From an uncultured Bacilli bacterium (lineage in GTDB: Bacteria; Bacillota_I; Bacilli_A; RF39; UBA660): a DNA stretch of 62,708 nucleotides. The position numbers were made by a program, and so were the translations under genes. Every line of letters begins with the position of its first letter. Position 1 is the first letter of the stretch. The stretch is taken from the NCBI GenBank assembly GCA_947631155.1, contig CANRKG010000007.1, positions 1 through 62,708 of the forward strand. The letters run 5' to 3'. Positions 20,627 through 29,696 of the stretch are shown here, piece after piece. The notes below the pieces were generated by a model. That model was not told the origin of the DNA, did no database searches, and was given only the letters and a program-made list of their open reading frames with translations.

Positions 20627-21625
20627 ATGAAAAAAGTTTATTTCTTTATTTTAATTGGACTTTTATTAATGGTAACAGGATGTGGTAAATATACGCAAGC
20701 TGATATTACTAAAGACTTGGAAAAAAAGATTCAAAAGTTATCAGCCTATAAATTAGAAGGAAATTTAGAAATATTAAATAACGAGGAAACTTATAACTAT
20801 GATGTAGATGTATCTTATAAGAAGCCAGATTTATTTAAAGTAAGTTTAACCAACACATCCAATAACTATGAGCAAATTATTTTAAAGAATAAGGATGGAA
20901 TATATGTCTTAACTCCATCATTAAATAAAAGTTTCAAATTTCAAAGTGATTGGCCTAATAACAATTCTCAAATTTATTTGTTGCAGTCAATAATTGAAGA
21001 TATTAAAAATGACACCAATAAAAGCTTCAAAGAAACCGAAGATAATTATATTTTTACAGTTAAGGTAAATTATCCAAATAATAAAAAATTAGTAAAACAA
21101 GATATTTACTTTGATAAGAAATTAAATCTCAAAAAGGTAAAAGTTTATAATGATAATGGTATAGCTTTAATGAGTTTAAAAGTTAAAGATATAGATTACT
21201 CTCCAACTTTCAAAAGTAGTAGTTTTCAAGTAAAAGAAGCTCTTAAAACTGTAAAAACGAATGAAAAGGTAGAACAAACTGGTAATTTGGAAGATACAAT
21301 TTATCCTTTTGCCTTACCTACAGGAACTAAATTAGTTAGTGAAGAAAAAGTTAAAAAGACTGATGGAAATAGAATTATAATGACATTTGATGGAGATAAA
21401 CCATTCTTATTAGTGGAAGAAACAGCTAATATAGAAGATGAAATGACTATTATACCAACCTATGGAGAACCATATATGCTAATGGATACAGTAGGAGCAA
21501 TGACTGATAACTCATTAACTTGGACTAGTAATGGCATAGAATATTACTTAGTGAGTGATGTTCTAAATCAAAATGAGTTATTAGAAATAGCTCAATCAAT
21601 CAATGTATTACCAACTATGAAATAA
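20627..21625 (+). CDS. LolA-like/GerS-like lipoprotein
   Basis: A signal peptide ends in the lipobox VTGCG, with the modified cysteine at residue 19, so the 332-residue protein is probably lipid-anchored on the outer face of the membrane by Lgt. The first 210 residues follow the LolA-like beta pattern (YKLEGNLEILNNEETYNYDVDVSY-type strands, 'YKKPDLFKV'), and the rest resembles DUF4367 with 'FALPTGTKL'. Related proteins in Bacillota include sporulation and germination lipoproteins such as GerS/YdcC. The specific role is unknown. Confidence 0.75.
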   Translation: MKKVYFFILIGLLLMVTGCGKYTQADITKDLEKKIQKLSAYKLEGNLEILNNEETYNYDVDVSYKKPDLFKVSLTNTSNNYEQIILKNKDGIYVLTPSLNKSFKFQSDWPNNNSQIYLLQSIIEDIKNDTNKSFKETEDNYIFTVKVNYPNNKKLVKQDIYFDKKLNLKKVKVYNDNGIALMSLKVKDIDYSPTFKSSSFQVKEALKTVKTNEKVEQTGNLEDTIYPFALPTGTKLVSEEKVKKTDGNRIIMTFDGDKPFLLVEETANIEDEMTIIPTYGEPYMLMDTVGAMTDNSLTWTSNGIEYYLVSDVLNQNELLEIAQSINVLPTMK

Positions 21626-21675
21626 TTAATGTTTATTTTTAGAAACAACTGTGATATAATTTATTTGGTGATAAC

Positions 21676-22215
21676 ATGGCAAAAAAACAAAAAAGAGTGA
21701 ATAAAACAAATAAAAGCAAACAAAATAAAAGAATAGATGGGGGAAATTCTGATTATAAAAATCAAACTCGTAGGATAATAACATGTTTAATCACAATCCT
21801 TGTTATCTTTGGTGTAATGTATTTAATTACAGTTTTAATTCTCAATAATTCAGATCATACTAGTTCTCCAAAAGAACAAACATCAATTCAATATGAAGAA
21901 ATTTTATTAGGAACTGTTTTTAATAAAAAAGATAAAGAATATTTAGTGTTATTCTATAATGTGGCCTATGATACTGAAAATACATATCGAAGTTTAATAA
22001 GTGATTATGCAGTTAAAGATAATAAAATACCACTTTATTATGTGGATTTAAATAATTCTATGAATAAGAGTTGTATTTCTACAGAAACCAATAAAGAAGC
22101 AACTAAAGCTCAAGATTTAAAAATAAATGATACTACATTAATTAAATTTTCAAATCATAAAATTGCAGAATATATAGTTGGTGAAGAAGAAATATCAAAC
22201 TATTTAAATAAGTAA
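21676..22215 (+). CDS. Single-pass membrane protein, thioredoxin-like shape without CxxC
   Basis: The 179-residue protein has a very basic N-terminus (about 35 residues), one membrane helix (about 34-55) and an outer domain. The outer part runs strand-helix-strand (YLVLFYNVAYD ... IPLYYVDLNNSMN ... TTLIKFSNHKIAEYIVGEEEI), like a thioredoxin fold, yet there is no CxxC pair. I do not recognise a named family. A short hairpin (22214-22232) ends it just before tRNA-Asn. Confidence 0.6.
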   Translation: MAKKQKRVNKTNKSKQNKRIDGGNSDYKNQTRRIITCLITILVIFGVMYLITVLILNNSDHTSSPKEQTSIQYEEILLGTVFNKKDKEYLVLFYNVAYDTENTYRSLISDYAVKDNKIPLYYVDLNNSMNKSCISTETNKEATKAQDLKINDTTLIKFSNHKIAEYIVGEEEISNYLNK

Positions 22216-22238
22216 TCATCATTAAGATGATTATTTCT

Positions 22239-22315
22239 GCCTCAATAGCTCAGTTGGTTAGAGCACTTGACTGTTAATCAAGGGGTCCTAGGTTCAAGTC
22301 CTAGTTGAGGCGCCA
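22239..22315 (+). tRNA. tRNA-Asn (anticodon GTT)
   Basis: The acceptor arms GCCTCAA and TTGAGGC pair. The anticodon stem CTTGA/TCAAG holds the loop CTGTTAA with anticodon GTT, and the T-arm reads CTAGGTTCAAGTCCTAG. The discriminator G is followed by an encoded CCA at 22313-22315. It is a standard 77-nt class I tRNA. Confidence 0.97.
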
Positions 22316-22391
22316 TATGTATAAATAAAAGTCACTAATAATGGCTTTTTTAATTTATTTAATATATAATAATGGTGTTGGTGATTAAACA

Positions 22392-23810
22392 ATGAATAAT
22401 ATTTGGATTAAAATTAAAAAGTTTTTCTCTATAATTTTTACATTTATATTTGGTATATTTTTTGATAATGCTGTTACTGAAAATAAAAATAAAGAATCCC
22501 ATAAAAAAGACTCTAATGAAAAGACTAGTAATATTCATCGAAAAGAAATTCCAAAATATTCTGTAGATAGAGACGATGCTGATTCGTTATATAAAGATAG
22601 TAATAAGTATTATACTAAAGAGGATATCCACAAATTATTTTTAATTAAAAAGAGAATAGAAAAAATTCAAATGATAATAAAATCTAATCCTGATGATTAT
22701 GTCCTAAATGAATTAAAAAAAGAAATAGACTCTATAAAAGACGAAGTTGAATTTTTAGAAGTTAAATATAAAAAAATAGATACTCCAACAGTAAAAGAAG
22801 TAAAAGATAAAATAGAAGATTGTAATGATGCAATTAAAGACACAGAAAATACAATAGAAAAGATATTAGATAATAATAAAGATAAAGATAAAGATAATGA
22901 TACTATAGTAGAAAAGAATATTCCTGTAGTTAATATGGAAAAATCAGAAGAAAGACAAACAAAAATAGTTCCTAAATCTCATGATAATAAAGATATAAAA
23001 GTAAATAAAGAGTTTAATCAAACTCCAATAGAACCAATTAATAAAACGGAATCACCAAAAACTAAAAAAGTAGAAAAGCAACCTGAAAAAAAAGTAGATA
23101 TTCCGAAAGAGATTATTAATACGACCATTTTATCTTCTATTATTATTAAAAATATAAATAGAGATTCAACAAAAAATATCACTAATGATACTAAAGACTT
23201 GAATATAGAAATAAATAAAGTTGATTTAAATGAAGAAAAAACTATAAACATAAATAAGGCCGATATAAATAAAGAGAAAAATATAAGTAAACCAGAAAAA
23301 AAGCCAGTTAAAGTATTTAAAACTGGTAAAAATACTTATAGGAAAATTAAGAAAAATCCAAAAGATTTGACAACTATAAAAAGACGAATAGCGGCCCTTA
23401 AAGCTAATAATAAAATTAATAAAATATCTAAATCTATAAAAAAAGCTTTGAAATTAAGTATGATGCTAAGTTTGTTAGGTTTTGGCTACAACAATATAAA
23501 TAATAAATTAGCTACTAATTTAGTAATTAATAATCATATCAGAAAAGCCCGAAAAGTTAATAATAAAAAAGTGAAACCTTTAAAATATGGAACACTAGAT
23601 AAAAAAGTATCTACAACCGCATCAATTGAAGAAAAAACTAATTATGTTACAAATGATACTCTTAGTCAAATTAGAAGTTTAAAACAAGAACTTTGCAATA
23701 TTAAAGGACAAGATCAAGAAATATTAAAACTATTAGAAGAATTAGAACAAATAGAACAAAATATTATGCAAAATTTACAGGAAGAAAAACAAATGAACAG
23801 AAGCAGATAA
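22392..23810 (+). CDS. Lys/Asn-rich protein with membrane segments, function unknown
   Basis: The 472-residue protein begins with a hydrophobic helix (FFSIIFTFIFGIFF, about residues 11-25). A long charged, low-complexity region rich in Lys, Asn, Asp and Glu follows, including a likely coiled coil (about 75-165). Near residue 355 there is a second, weaker hydrophobic segment (LSMMLSLLGFGYNN), and the end is another Glu/Gln-rich helix. Composition suggests a tether or scaffold at the membrane. No known family is recognisable. It converges on the sortase gene with a shared terminator. Confidence 0.6.
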   Translation: MNNIWIKIKKFFSIIFTFIFGIFFDNAVTENKNKESHKKDSNEKTSNIHRKEIPKYSVDRDDADSLYKDSNKYYTKEDIHKLFLIKKRIEKIQMIIKSNPDDYVLNELKKEIDSIKDEVEFLEVKYKKIDTPTVKEVKDKIEDCNDAIKDTENTIEKILDNNKDKDKDNDTIVEKNIPVVNMEKSEERQTKIVPKSHDNKDIKVNKEFNQTPIEPINKTESPKTKKVEKQPEKKVDIPKEIINTTILSSIIIKNINRDSTKNITNDTKDLNIEINKVDLNEEKTININKADINKEKNISKPEKKPVKVFKTGKNTYRKIKKNPKDLTTIKRRIAALKANNKINKISKSIKKALKLSMMLSLLGFGYNNINNKLATNLVINNHIRKARKVNNKKVKPLKYGTLDKKVSTTASIEEKTNYVTNDTLSQIRSLKQELCNIKGQDQEILKLLEELEQIEQNIMQNLQEEKQMNRSR

Positions 23811-23835
23811 AAATATCATATTATATGATATTTTT
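23809..23835. terminator. Bidirectional terminator between the Lys-rich protein and the sortase
   Basis: AAAAATATCATA and TATGATATTTTT form a 12-bp stem with A- and T-tracts at the two ends, serving both converging transcripts. Confidence 0.75.
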
Positions 23836-24367
23836 ATTTTATAAGAATACTATCTATTATTAATTGCTTATTTTTATGTGTAGGACTACAAGTAGTTAAA
23901 ATTAGTTGTTTGTCCTTTCTTTTATTTACCCCAATATAACCATCTTTATTCATTTCATAAATATCTATAACTTTATAAATATAATTATGATTATTATAAT
24001 AAAAGGAAATTTCTTCACCTTTTTTTAATTTCTTTAAATTTTCGAAATAAGATACTTTACTGTCTCCAGAATGTGCAGCCAAAAAGATAATGCTGTTATC
24101 TTGGTCAGGTAAAATAGATTCCTTTAATATAGATACGTTTTTATCTACGTTATTAGCTTTACTATCTATTTTATAAATATATTTATCTATATTTAGTCTG
24201 TTAATTTGTAATCTAGCTAGAGGTATTTCAGAAGGTTTATTACCTTTTAATAATAAATTATTAGTAAAAATACTGGAAGTATTAATGTTAATATTGTCTA
24301 TATAAAAACAACATATTAGATAACCAATAATTATAATTAGACTAACAAAAACTTCTTTTTTTAACAT
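23834..24367 (-). CDS. Sortase-family transpeptidase with the active-site Arg replaced
   Basis: With the ATG at 24367 the protein has 177 residues: an N-terminal membrane helix, then a sortase domain. The catalytic His99 lies in LAAHSGDS and Cys160 in LILTTCSP. The position normally held by the oxyanion Arg (as in 'HRLLV' or 'KRFVV') reads KNKQLII here, giving Gln168. Sortases join the sorting signal of surface proteins to the wall or to pilins. The start lies inside the end of the adhesin gene, so the two are translationally coupled and the adhesin is the likely client. The class (C- or D-like) is uncertain. Confidence 0.85.
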   Translation of the reverse strand: MLKKEVFVSLIIIIGYLICCFYIDNININTSSIFTNNLLLKGNKPSEIPLARLQINRLNIDKYIYKIDSKANNVDKNVSILKESILPDQDNSIIFLAAHSGDSKVSYFENLKKLKKGEEISFYYNNHNYIYKVIDIYEMNKDGYIGVNKRKDKQLILTTCSPTHKNKQLIIDSILIK

Positions 24368-25787
24368 AGACACCACTAATAATTAAGATAGTCCATATAA
24401 GGCCATTACTATGGCTATTTTTATGGGTGTTTGGTACTTTTATTTTGTAATCATAAAGATTATAAGTAATAGACTCCTCATCTGTTACATTTATTGAAAT
24501 GTCATCATTATAGGCATAACCTGGAGTAGTATTCCTTTGTTTAATTGTATAACGACCATAAGGTAGATAAATAGAAGCATAACCATTACTATCAGTCGTT
24601 ATTGATGTATACAATTTATTTTTATGATCATAAATATCAAAGGTAATACCTTCTTCACTATTGGAAATAGAACCATCACCATAATTTTTATGAATCTCTA
24701 TTTTCTTTTTGATAATTTCGTTTTCTAATGTTAAAGTAATATCTAAATGATCTTTATCAATAGTAAAAGAATATATATTTTCATCTAATTTATAGCCTAG
24801 TCCAGCTTCAATTTCTTGAATATAGTACTCACCATAATCTAAATTTTTTAATGTTGCTTTCATATTTTCATCGATTGTTAATTTAGTTAAAGGTTTCATA
24901 TCTTTATCATATATTTGATAAACTGCTCCAGTTAAAATACCTTCTCCACTAGGAACTATATCTTGCGTATCTTTATCAACTTTAGTTAATTCTACAGTAG
25001 TATTTCTAACTGAAATATTTAGAGAAACATTTATATCATCTAAATCACCTACAATGGACATATTTTGGCTATTAGGAGAATTATAAAAAAATGGTATAGT
25101 GGCAGTTCTTTTGTTTTTTCTAGTAAGATTTATTTTATAATCTCCTTCAGTTAAATTACTTATTATTAATTTATTACCATTAATAATTGCATTAGGATTA
25201 TCACTAGTATAATTACTTAAGACATTGTTATTATCTATTAAAGTAACAGAGTGTTCTTCAACTAAATCAACGTGAGCATTAGCAATACTTGGTGTTGTTA
25301 GGTAATTACTAATCAAATTATTAATTTCTGCTATTTCACTATCATATATATTAGTTCTATTACCATTTAGTCTATCGGTAAAGTATATATCATGATTAGG
25401 ATCTGCTTCTTTCCAAATCATATATTGAGAAATAGCATACCATTTACTATCTGTATGATTACCATATTGATAACCAAAATAAGCAATTAAAGAGATTCTT
25501 TTCATTTGACTTGGGGACAAATTATCAGCAGTTAAATCTTTAGTATAAACACCATTAACATTAAGAGGTACAAATGGTTCTAGACAATATGAAAATTGAT
25601 TAGTTCCTGATTGTCTAAGAAAACGTACTTGTTCATAGTGTATTAACCCATCCTTTACTTTATTGATCCAAATTCCTGGTATATATTCCCCCTCATAAAA
25701 TGAATATGTTTCTGCAGCTTTAACATAATGCATATTTATTACATTAAAACATAGTGCAGTTATTAAGAAAATTATTAATTTTTTCAT
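24342..25787 (-). CDS. Surface adhesin with thioester (TQXA-like) domain, Cna_B repeats and VPNTH sorting signal
   Basis: The 481-residue protein has a signal peptide (cleavage near Ala25). A thioester-domain pattern follows: Cys68 in FSYCLEPF and Gln121 in YAISQYMIW, residues that in this family form an internal Cys-Gln thioester for covalent attachment to host surfaces. Two Cna_B/SpaA-type beta domains follow (about 255-355 with VELTKVDKD and 'YIQEIEAGLGY'; 360-440 with GITFDIYD). The end has a sorting signal VPNTH (about 451-455), a membrane helix and KKRSFC. It is probably the client of the adjacent sortase. The ribosome site is AAAGGAGGG. Confidence 0.85.
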   Translation of the reverse strand: MKKLIIFLITALCFNVINMHYVKAAETYSFYEGEYIPGIWINKVKDGLIHYEQVRFLRQSGTNQFSYCLEPFVPLNVNGVYTKDLTADNLSPSQMKRISLIAYFGYQYGNHTDSKWYAISQYMIWKEADPNHDIYFTDRLNGNRTNIYDSEIAEINNLISNYLTTPSIANAHVDLVEEHSVTLIDNNNVLSNYTSDNPNAIINGNKLIISNLTEGDYKINLTRKNKRTATIPFFYNSPNSQNMSIVGDLDDINVSLNISVRNTTVELTKVDKDTQDIVPSGEGILTGAVYQIYDKDMKPLTKLTIDENMKATLKNLDYGEYYIQEIEAGLGYKLDENIYSFTIDKDHLDITLTLENEIIKKKIEIHKNYGDGSISNSEEGITFDIYDHKNKLYTSITTDSNGYASIYLPYGRYTIKQRNTTPGYAYNDDISINVTDEESITYNLYDYKIKVPNTHKNSHSNGLIWTILIISGVYVKKRSFC

Positions 25788-25804
25788 ATATTCCCTCCTT
25801 TTTT

Positions 25805-25846
25805 CTTAACGGTTAAGACTATAACAAAACGAATTAAATTCAGCAA
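25805..25846 (-). promoter_or_regulatory. Promoter and palindromic operator for the adhesin-sortase pair
   Basis: On the minus strand, TTGCTG (25841-25846) and TATAGT (25818-25823) are 17 bp apart. The perfect palindrome CTTAAC-C-GTTAAG occupies 25805-25817, at and just past the expected transcription start, where a repressor would block initiation. The promoter match is direct; the operator role is inferred. Confidence 0.55.
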
Positions 25847-25957
25847 ATAGCCCTTTCATTAATTTAAATATTTTAATGACACTATTTTAGAAAAAAGATA
25901 GGATTAATTTTTAAAATTGGAATAAAAAAATATCAAAAAAAATTAAATTTGATATAT

Positions 25958-25986
25958 TTGACAAAAAAAATTAATAAACTTATAAT
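25958..25986 (+). promoter_or_regulatory. Consensus sigma-A promoter of fhs
   Basis: TTGACA at 25958-25963 and TATAAT at 25981-25986 are separated by exactly 17 bp, placing a start about 15 bp before the fhs ATG. Confidence 0.8.
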
Positions 25987-26006
25987 GAGTTTACTGAGGT
26001 GATGAT

Positions 26007-27593
26007 ATGACAGATTTAGAAATTAGTCGACAAGCTAATAAACAACATATAAATATTATTACAAAAAAAGTAGGATTAAAAGATAGTGATTATATTGCTT
26101 ATGGAAATGACAAAGCTAAAATCACATTAGAACAAGGTAATAAAAAAGCCAAAATAATATTGGTAACGGCGACAAATCCTACACCTTATGGAGAGGGAAA
26201 AACTACTGTTAGTATTGGTTTAGGAGATGCTTTAAATAAATTAGGTAAAGAAACTATAATAACATTACGTCAACCATCAATGGGACCTGTATTTGGTTTA
26301 AAAGGTGGAGCAACAGGAGGTGGCTACTCTCAAGTTGTACCAATGGAAGACATTAATCTTCATTTTACAGGAGATTTTCATGCAATTACATCAGCTAATA
26401 ACTTATTAGCCGCAGCAATAGATAATCATATTTATCAAGGTAATAGTCTAGGAATTAAAGAGGTATTATTCCATCGATGTTTAGATGTTAATGATAGAGA
26501 ATTAAGAAATATAGATTTAAAAAGTCGAAAAGAAATATTTCAAATAACTGCAGCTAGCGAAATTATGGCTCTATTTTGTTTAGCAACTGATTTAGAAGAT
26601 TTAGAAAGAAGATTAGGCGATATTATTATTGGTAAAAACTATGCTGGGGAATATATTTTGGCTAGATCTTTAAATATTGAAGGAGCCTTAACAGCTTTAC
26701 TTAAAGATGCATTTTATCCCAATTTAGTTCAAACTATTGAAAATACTCCAACCATAATTCATGGAGGTCCATTTGCCAATATTGCACATGGATGTAATAG
26801 TATAAAAGCGACAAATTTAGCTCGCTCTTTAGCTGATTATGTTGTTACAGAAGCTGGTTTTGGAGCTGATTTAGGAGCAGAAAAATTTTTTGATATCAAA
26901 TGTCGAAATACTAATATAAAACCAGATTGCGTTGTTTTAGTAACTACAATTAGATCTTTAAAATATAATGGAAATGGTGATTTAAATCAAGGCTTATTTA
27001 ATTTAGATGCTCACATAAATAATCTTAAGCAAAATAATTCTAATATTGTAGTTTGTTTAAATAAATTTAATGATGATAAAGCATCAGAAATTGAAATAGT
27101 TAAAGATTTTGTTAGTAATAAAAATGTCGCCTTTGCTGTTAGTACAGCATATAAAGATGGAAGTGATGGTGCTATAACTCTTGCTAAAGAAGTATTAACA
27201 TCTTTACAAAATGAAAACGACTTCAAGTATTTATATGATTTAAATATGAGTATAAAAGATAAAATTGAAACTTTGGCTACAAAAATTTATCATGCTAAAG
27301 ATGTTGAATATTCACAAGAGGCCTTAAATAAAATAGAAGAGTTAGAACGAAAGAATTTATATCATTTTCCTATTTGTGTTGCAAAAACACAATACTCAAT
27401 ATCTGATGATAAAAATAAATTAGGTAATCCAACCAACTATACACTTCAAGTTAAAGATATTAGATTGTATCATGGTGCTAAATTTATTACAGTTTTACTA
27501 GGTAATATATTAACTATGCCTGGACTACCTAAAGAGCCTAATTATGAAAAAATAGGACTAGATGAAAATAATAATATTATTGGAGTATCATAA
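26007..27593 (+). CDS. fhs: Formate-tetrahydrofolate ligase
   Basis: The enzyme makes 10-formyl-THF from formate, ATP and THF, feeding one-carbon metabolism. At 528 residues it is slightly shorter than the common 555. The nucleotide-binding loop TPYGEGKTTVSIGL, the family signature RQPSMGPVFGLKGGATGGGYSQV and the later HGGPFANIAHGCNS are intact. A consensus promoter stands just upstream and a bidirectional terminator directly after, so it is a single-gene unit. No folD or other C1 gene is adjacent. Confidence 0.97.
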   Translation: MTDLEISRQANKQHINIITKKVGLKDSDYIAYGNDKAKITLEQGNKKAKIILVTATNPTPYGEGKTTVSIGLGDALNKLGKETIITLRQPSMGPVFGLKGGATGGGYSQVVPMEDINLHFTGDFHAITSANNLLAAAIDNHIYQGNSLGIKEVLFHRCLDVNDRELRNIDLKSRKEIFQITAASEIMALFCLATDLEDLERRLGDIIIGKNYAGEYILARSLNIEGALTALLKDAFYPNLVQTIENTPTIIHGGPFANIAHGCNSIKATNLARSLADYVVTEAGFGADLGAEKFFDIKCRNTNIKPDCVVLVTTIRSLKYNGNGDLNQGLFNLDAHINNLKQNNSNIVVCLNKFNDDKASEIEIVKDFVSNKNVAFAVSTAYKDGSDGAITLAKEVLTSLQNENDFKYLYDLNMSIKDKIETLATKIYHAKDVEYSQEALNKIEELERKNLYHFPICVAKTQYSISDDKNKLGNPTNYTLQVKDIRLYHGAKFITVLLGNILTMPGLPKEPNYEKIGLDENNNIIGVS

Positions 27594-27621
27594 AAAAACG
27601 AACTTTTAGTTCGTTTTTTCA
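27592..27621. terminator. Bidirectional terminator after fhs
   Basis: AAAAAACGAACT and AGTTCGTTTTTT form a long stem that serves fhs and the converging minus-strand gene. Confidence 0.8.
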
Positions 27622-28253
27622 GTCTCGTCATTAGTCTTTGGAAGTTTTGGTTCATATATTGTAATAGTGTTTGTATAAAGATTTCTGTTATAGCTAATAG
27701 AATATAAATATTTTCCAGGGATATAAGGATTAACATTACTTAAATCCAATCTTATAGCAGATAAGACCTCTTCAGGTAAATCATCTACAATATATGATTT
27801 TATATCTTTAGGTAACTCTGAATTAACTTCAAAGGAAAGTTGTTTCAATGTAATATTATCAATTTTTGGTAATTCCTTAGGAACTATAACAATAGTACCA
27901 TTATATATTTTTTTATTATAAGTAATAGTATAAACGTAACTACCAACTTCATTTGTATTAACTAAAGAAGTATCAAGTTTTAATCTTTTAATAATACTTT
28001 CTTCTATATCGTTTGGATTAGCCAAATAATCATGGCTATCTGTACTTAGAATTTGTCCAATCTCTAATTTTAGAGTTGCTAACTTAATTTCATTATTTTT
28101 AACACTAGTAACTTGTTTTTGTGATACAGATAATTTGACAACAGTGTTATTTTCAATTTTAACTATATTAGGCATGGCTACACCACTAATAATACATAGA
28201 AAACCTAATGAAGAAAAGGTGCCAACTACTAATTTTCGTAATTGTTCAGACAT
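27606..28253 (-). CDS. Membrane-anchored protein with two Ig-like/MBG-type repeats
   Basis: The 215-residue protein has an N-terminal membrane helix (about residues 8-28, with a preceding RK). Two similar modules follow (about 55-125 and 130-205), each ending in a strand pair like 'GSYVYTITYNKKIYNGTIVIVPK' and 'GKYLYSISYNRNLYTNTITIYEP'. This pattern fits bacterial Ig-like domains on the cell surface. No wall-anchoring motif follows, so the N-terminal helix would hold it. Function unknown. Confidence 0.65.
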   Translation of the reverse strand: MSEQLRKLVVGTFSSLGFLCIISGVAMPNIVKIENNTVVKLSVSQKQVTSVKNNEIKLATLKLEIGQILSTDSHDYLANPNDIEESIIKRLKLDTSLVNTNEVGSYVYTITYNKKIYNGTIVIVPKELPKIDNITLKQLSFEVNSELPKDIKSYIVDDLPEEVLSAIRLDLSNVNPYIPGKYLYSISYNRNLYTNTITIYEPKLPKTNDETEKTN

Positions 28254-28363
28254 AACTATTCCTACTTTCTATCAAAATTATATAACAAAAAATAGCAATA
28301 TTCAACAAAAACATTGAATTTTGCAATTATTTGACATATACTTTAGTTATAAGAGGTGATGTA

Positions 28364-28792
28364 ATGATTCAATTATGGTTTATTCTAGCTTTGGCATTCA
28401 TAATTATAGAATTGGCAACAGTTAACTTAGTAACCATATGGTTTGCTCTTGGTGCTATTGGAGCCTTAATCACGGCTAATATAACAACTAATATAATGAT
28501 TCAAATTTTAGTTTTTGTAGTAGTAAGTATAGTTTCGTTATTAGCAACAAAACCAATAGTTAAAAAGTTAAGAAAAAGAAAAATTGAACCAACTAATTTA
28601 GATCGTGTAATTGGAAAAACAGGGATTGTTACCAAAGAAATCACTAAAAACTCATATGGTGAAGTTAAAGTAAATGGTAGTATTTGGACTGCTAAAAGTG
28701 AGAAAAAAATAAAAGAAAAATCGCAAGTAAAAGTCTTAAGCATAGAAGGTGTTAGACTTTTAGTTGAAGAAATAGAGGAGGATAAAGAATGA
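28364..28792 (+). CDS. NfeD-family membrane protein
   Basis: I chose the ATG at 28364 (MIQLWFIL...), since the ribosome site AGAGGTGATG fits it; the TTG at 28331 would place the helix later and lacks a site. The 142-residue protein has two to three membrane helices with the family pattern 'ALAFIIIELATVNLVTIWFALGAI' split across the first two, then a C-terminal OB-like domain (VIGKTGIV ... GEVKVNGSIWTAKS). NfeD proteins partner with stomatin-type SPFH proteins. The stop overlaps the next start as ATGA. Confidence 0.9.
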   Translation: MIQLWFILALAFIIIELATVNLVTIWFALGAIGALITANITTNIMIQILVFVVVSIVSLLATKPIVKKLRKRKIEPTNLDRVIGKTGIVTKEITKNSYGEVKVNGSIWTAKSEKKIKEKSQVKVLSIEGVRLLVEEIEEDKE

Positions 28793-29670
28793 TTTGGATT
28801 ATATTAATTATTATTGTTGTTATAGTAGCAGCAGGAGTTAAAATTATACCACAATCAAAAGCTTATGTGGTAGAAAGACTAGGTGCTTATGATAGAACAA
28901 TGCAAACAGGATTAAACTATAGAGTACCTATCATTGATAGAGTTGCCAATGTGGTAAGTCTCAAAGAAATAGTAAAAGATTTTGCCCCTCAACCTGTTAT
29001 CACAAAAGATAATGTAACAATGCAAATAGATACGGTAGTCTATTTTCAAATTACAGATCCAAAACTTTATACGTATGGTGTTGATAATCCTATTAGTGCT
29101 ATAGAAAATTTAACAGCGACAACATTACGTAATATTATTGGAGAATTAGAACTAGATGAAACTTTAACTTCTCGTGATATTATTAATTCTAAAATGCGTT
29201 CAATTTTGGATGAAGCTACAGATCCATGGGGAATAAAAGTTAATCGTGTGGAAGTGAAAAATATTTTACCACCAAGAGATATTCAAGATGCAATGGAAAA
29301 ACAAATGCGTGCTGAACGTGAAAGACGTGAAGCAATTCTAAAAGCAGAGGGAGAAAAGAAAGCAGCAATTTTAATAGCTGAAGGAGAAAAGGAAAGTGCA
29401 ATTTTAAGGGCAGAAGCTAAAAAAGAAAGCCAAATTAAAGAAGCAGAAGGTGAAGCCGAAGCTATAGTTAAAATTCAAAAAGCAACTGCTGAAGGTTTAA
29501 AATTATTAAAAGATGCAAAAATGGATGAATCTGTATTAAAACTAAAAAGTTATGAGGCTTTAGTAAATGTAGCTAATGGTCAAGCAACAAAAATAATTGT
29601 TCCAAGTGACTTACAAAATATTGCAACAATAGGTACAACTATTAGTGAAGTTATGAAAAGTAAAAAATAA
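28789..29670 (+). CDS. SPFH/stomatin-like protein (paraslipin, QmcA type)
   Basis: The 293-residue protein has an N-terminal membrane hairpin and an SPFH domain with KIIPQSKAYVVERLGAYDRT and 'NVTMQIDTVVYFQITDP'. After that comes a long coiled coil of Ala/Glu/Lys heptads (about 180-240: RAERERREAILKAEGEKK and similar). Paraslipins form membrane scaffolds and work with NfeD, the gene just upstream and overlapping by 4 bp. The partnership is well known for this family; the cargo here is not known. Confidence 0.93.
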   Translation: MIWIILIIIVVIVAAGVKIIPQSKAYVVERLGAYDRTMQTGLNYRVPIIDRVANVVSLKEIVKDFAPQPVITKDNVTMQIDTVVYFQITDPKLYTYGVDNPISAIENLTATTLRNIIGELELDETLTSRDIINSKMRSILDEATDPWGIKVNRVEVKNILPPRDIQDAMEKQMRAERERREAILKAEGEKKAAILIAEGEKESAILRAEAKKESQIKEAEGEAEAIVKIQKATAEGLKLLKDAKMDESVLKLKSYEALVNVANGQATKIIVPSDLQNIATIGTTISEVMKSKK

Positions 29671-29696
29671 AATGGATTAAGTTCCATTTTTTTGTT
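29669..29696. terminator. Bidirectional terminator between the paraslipin and glycosylase genes
   Basis: AAATGGA and TCCATTT pair around a TTAAGT loop, with T and A tracts outside. The TAA stop of the minus-strand glycosylase lies in the loop. Confidence 0.6.
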
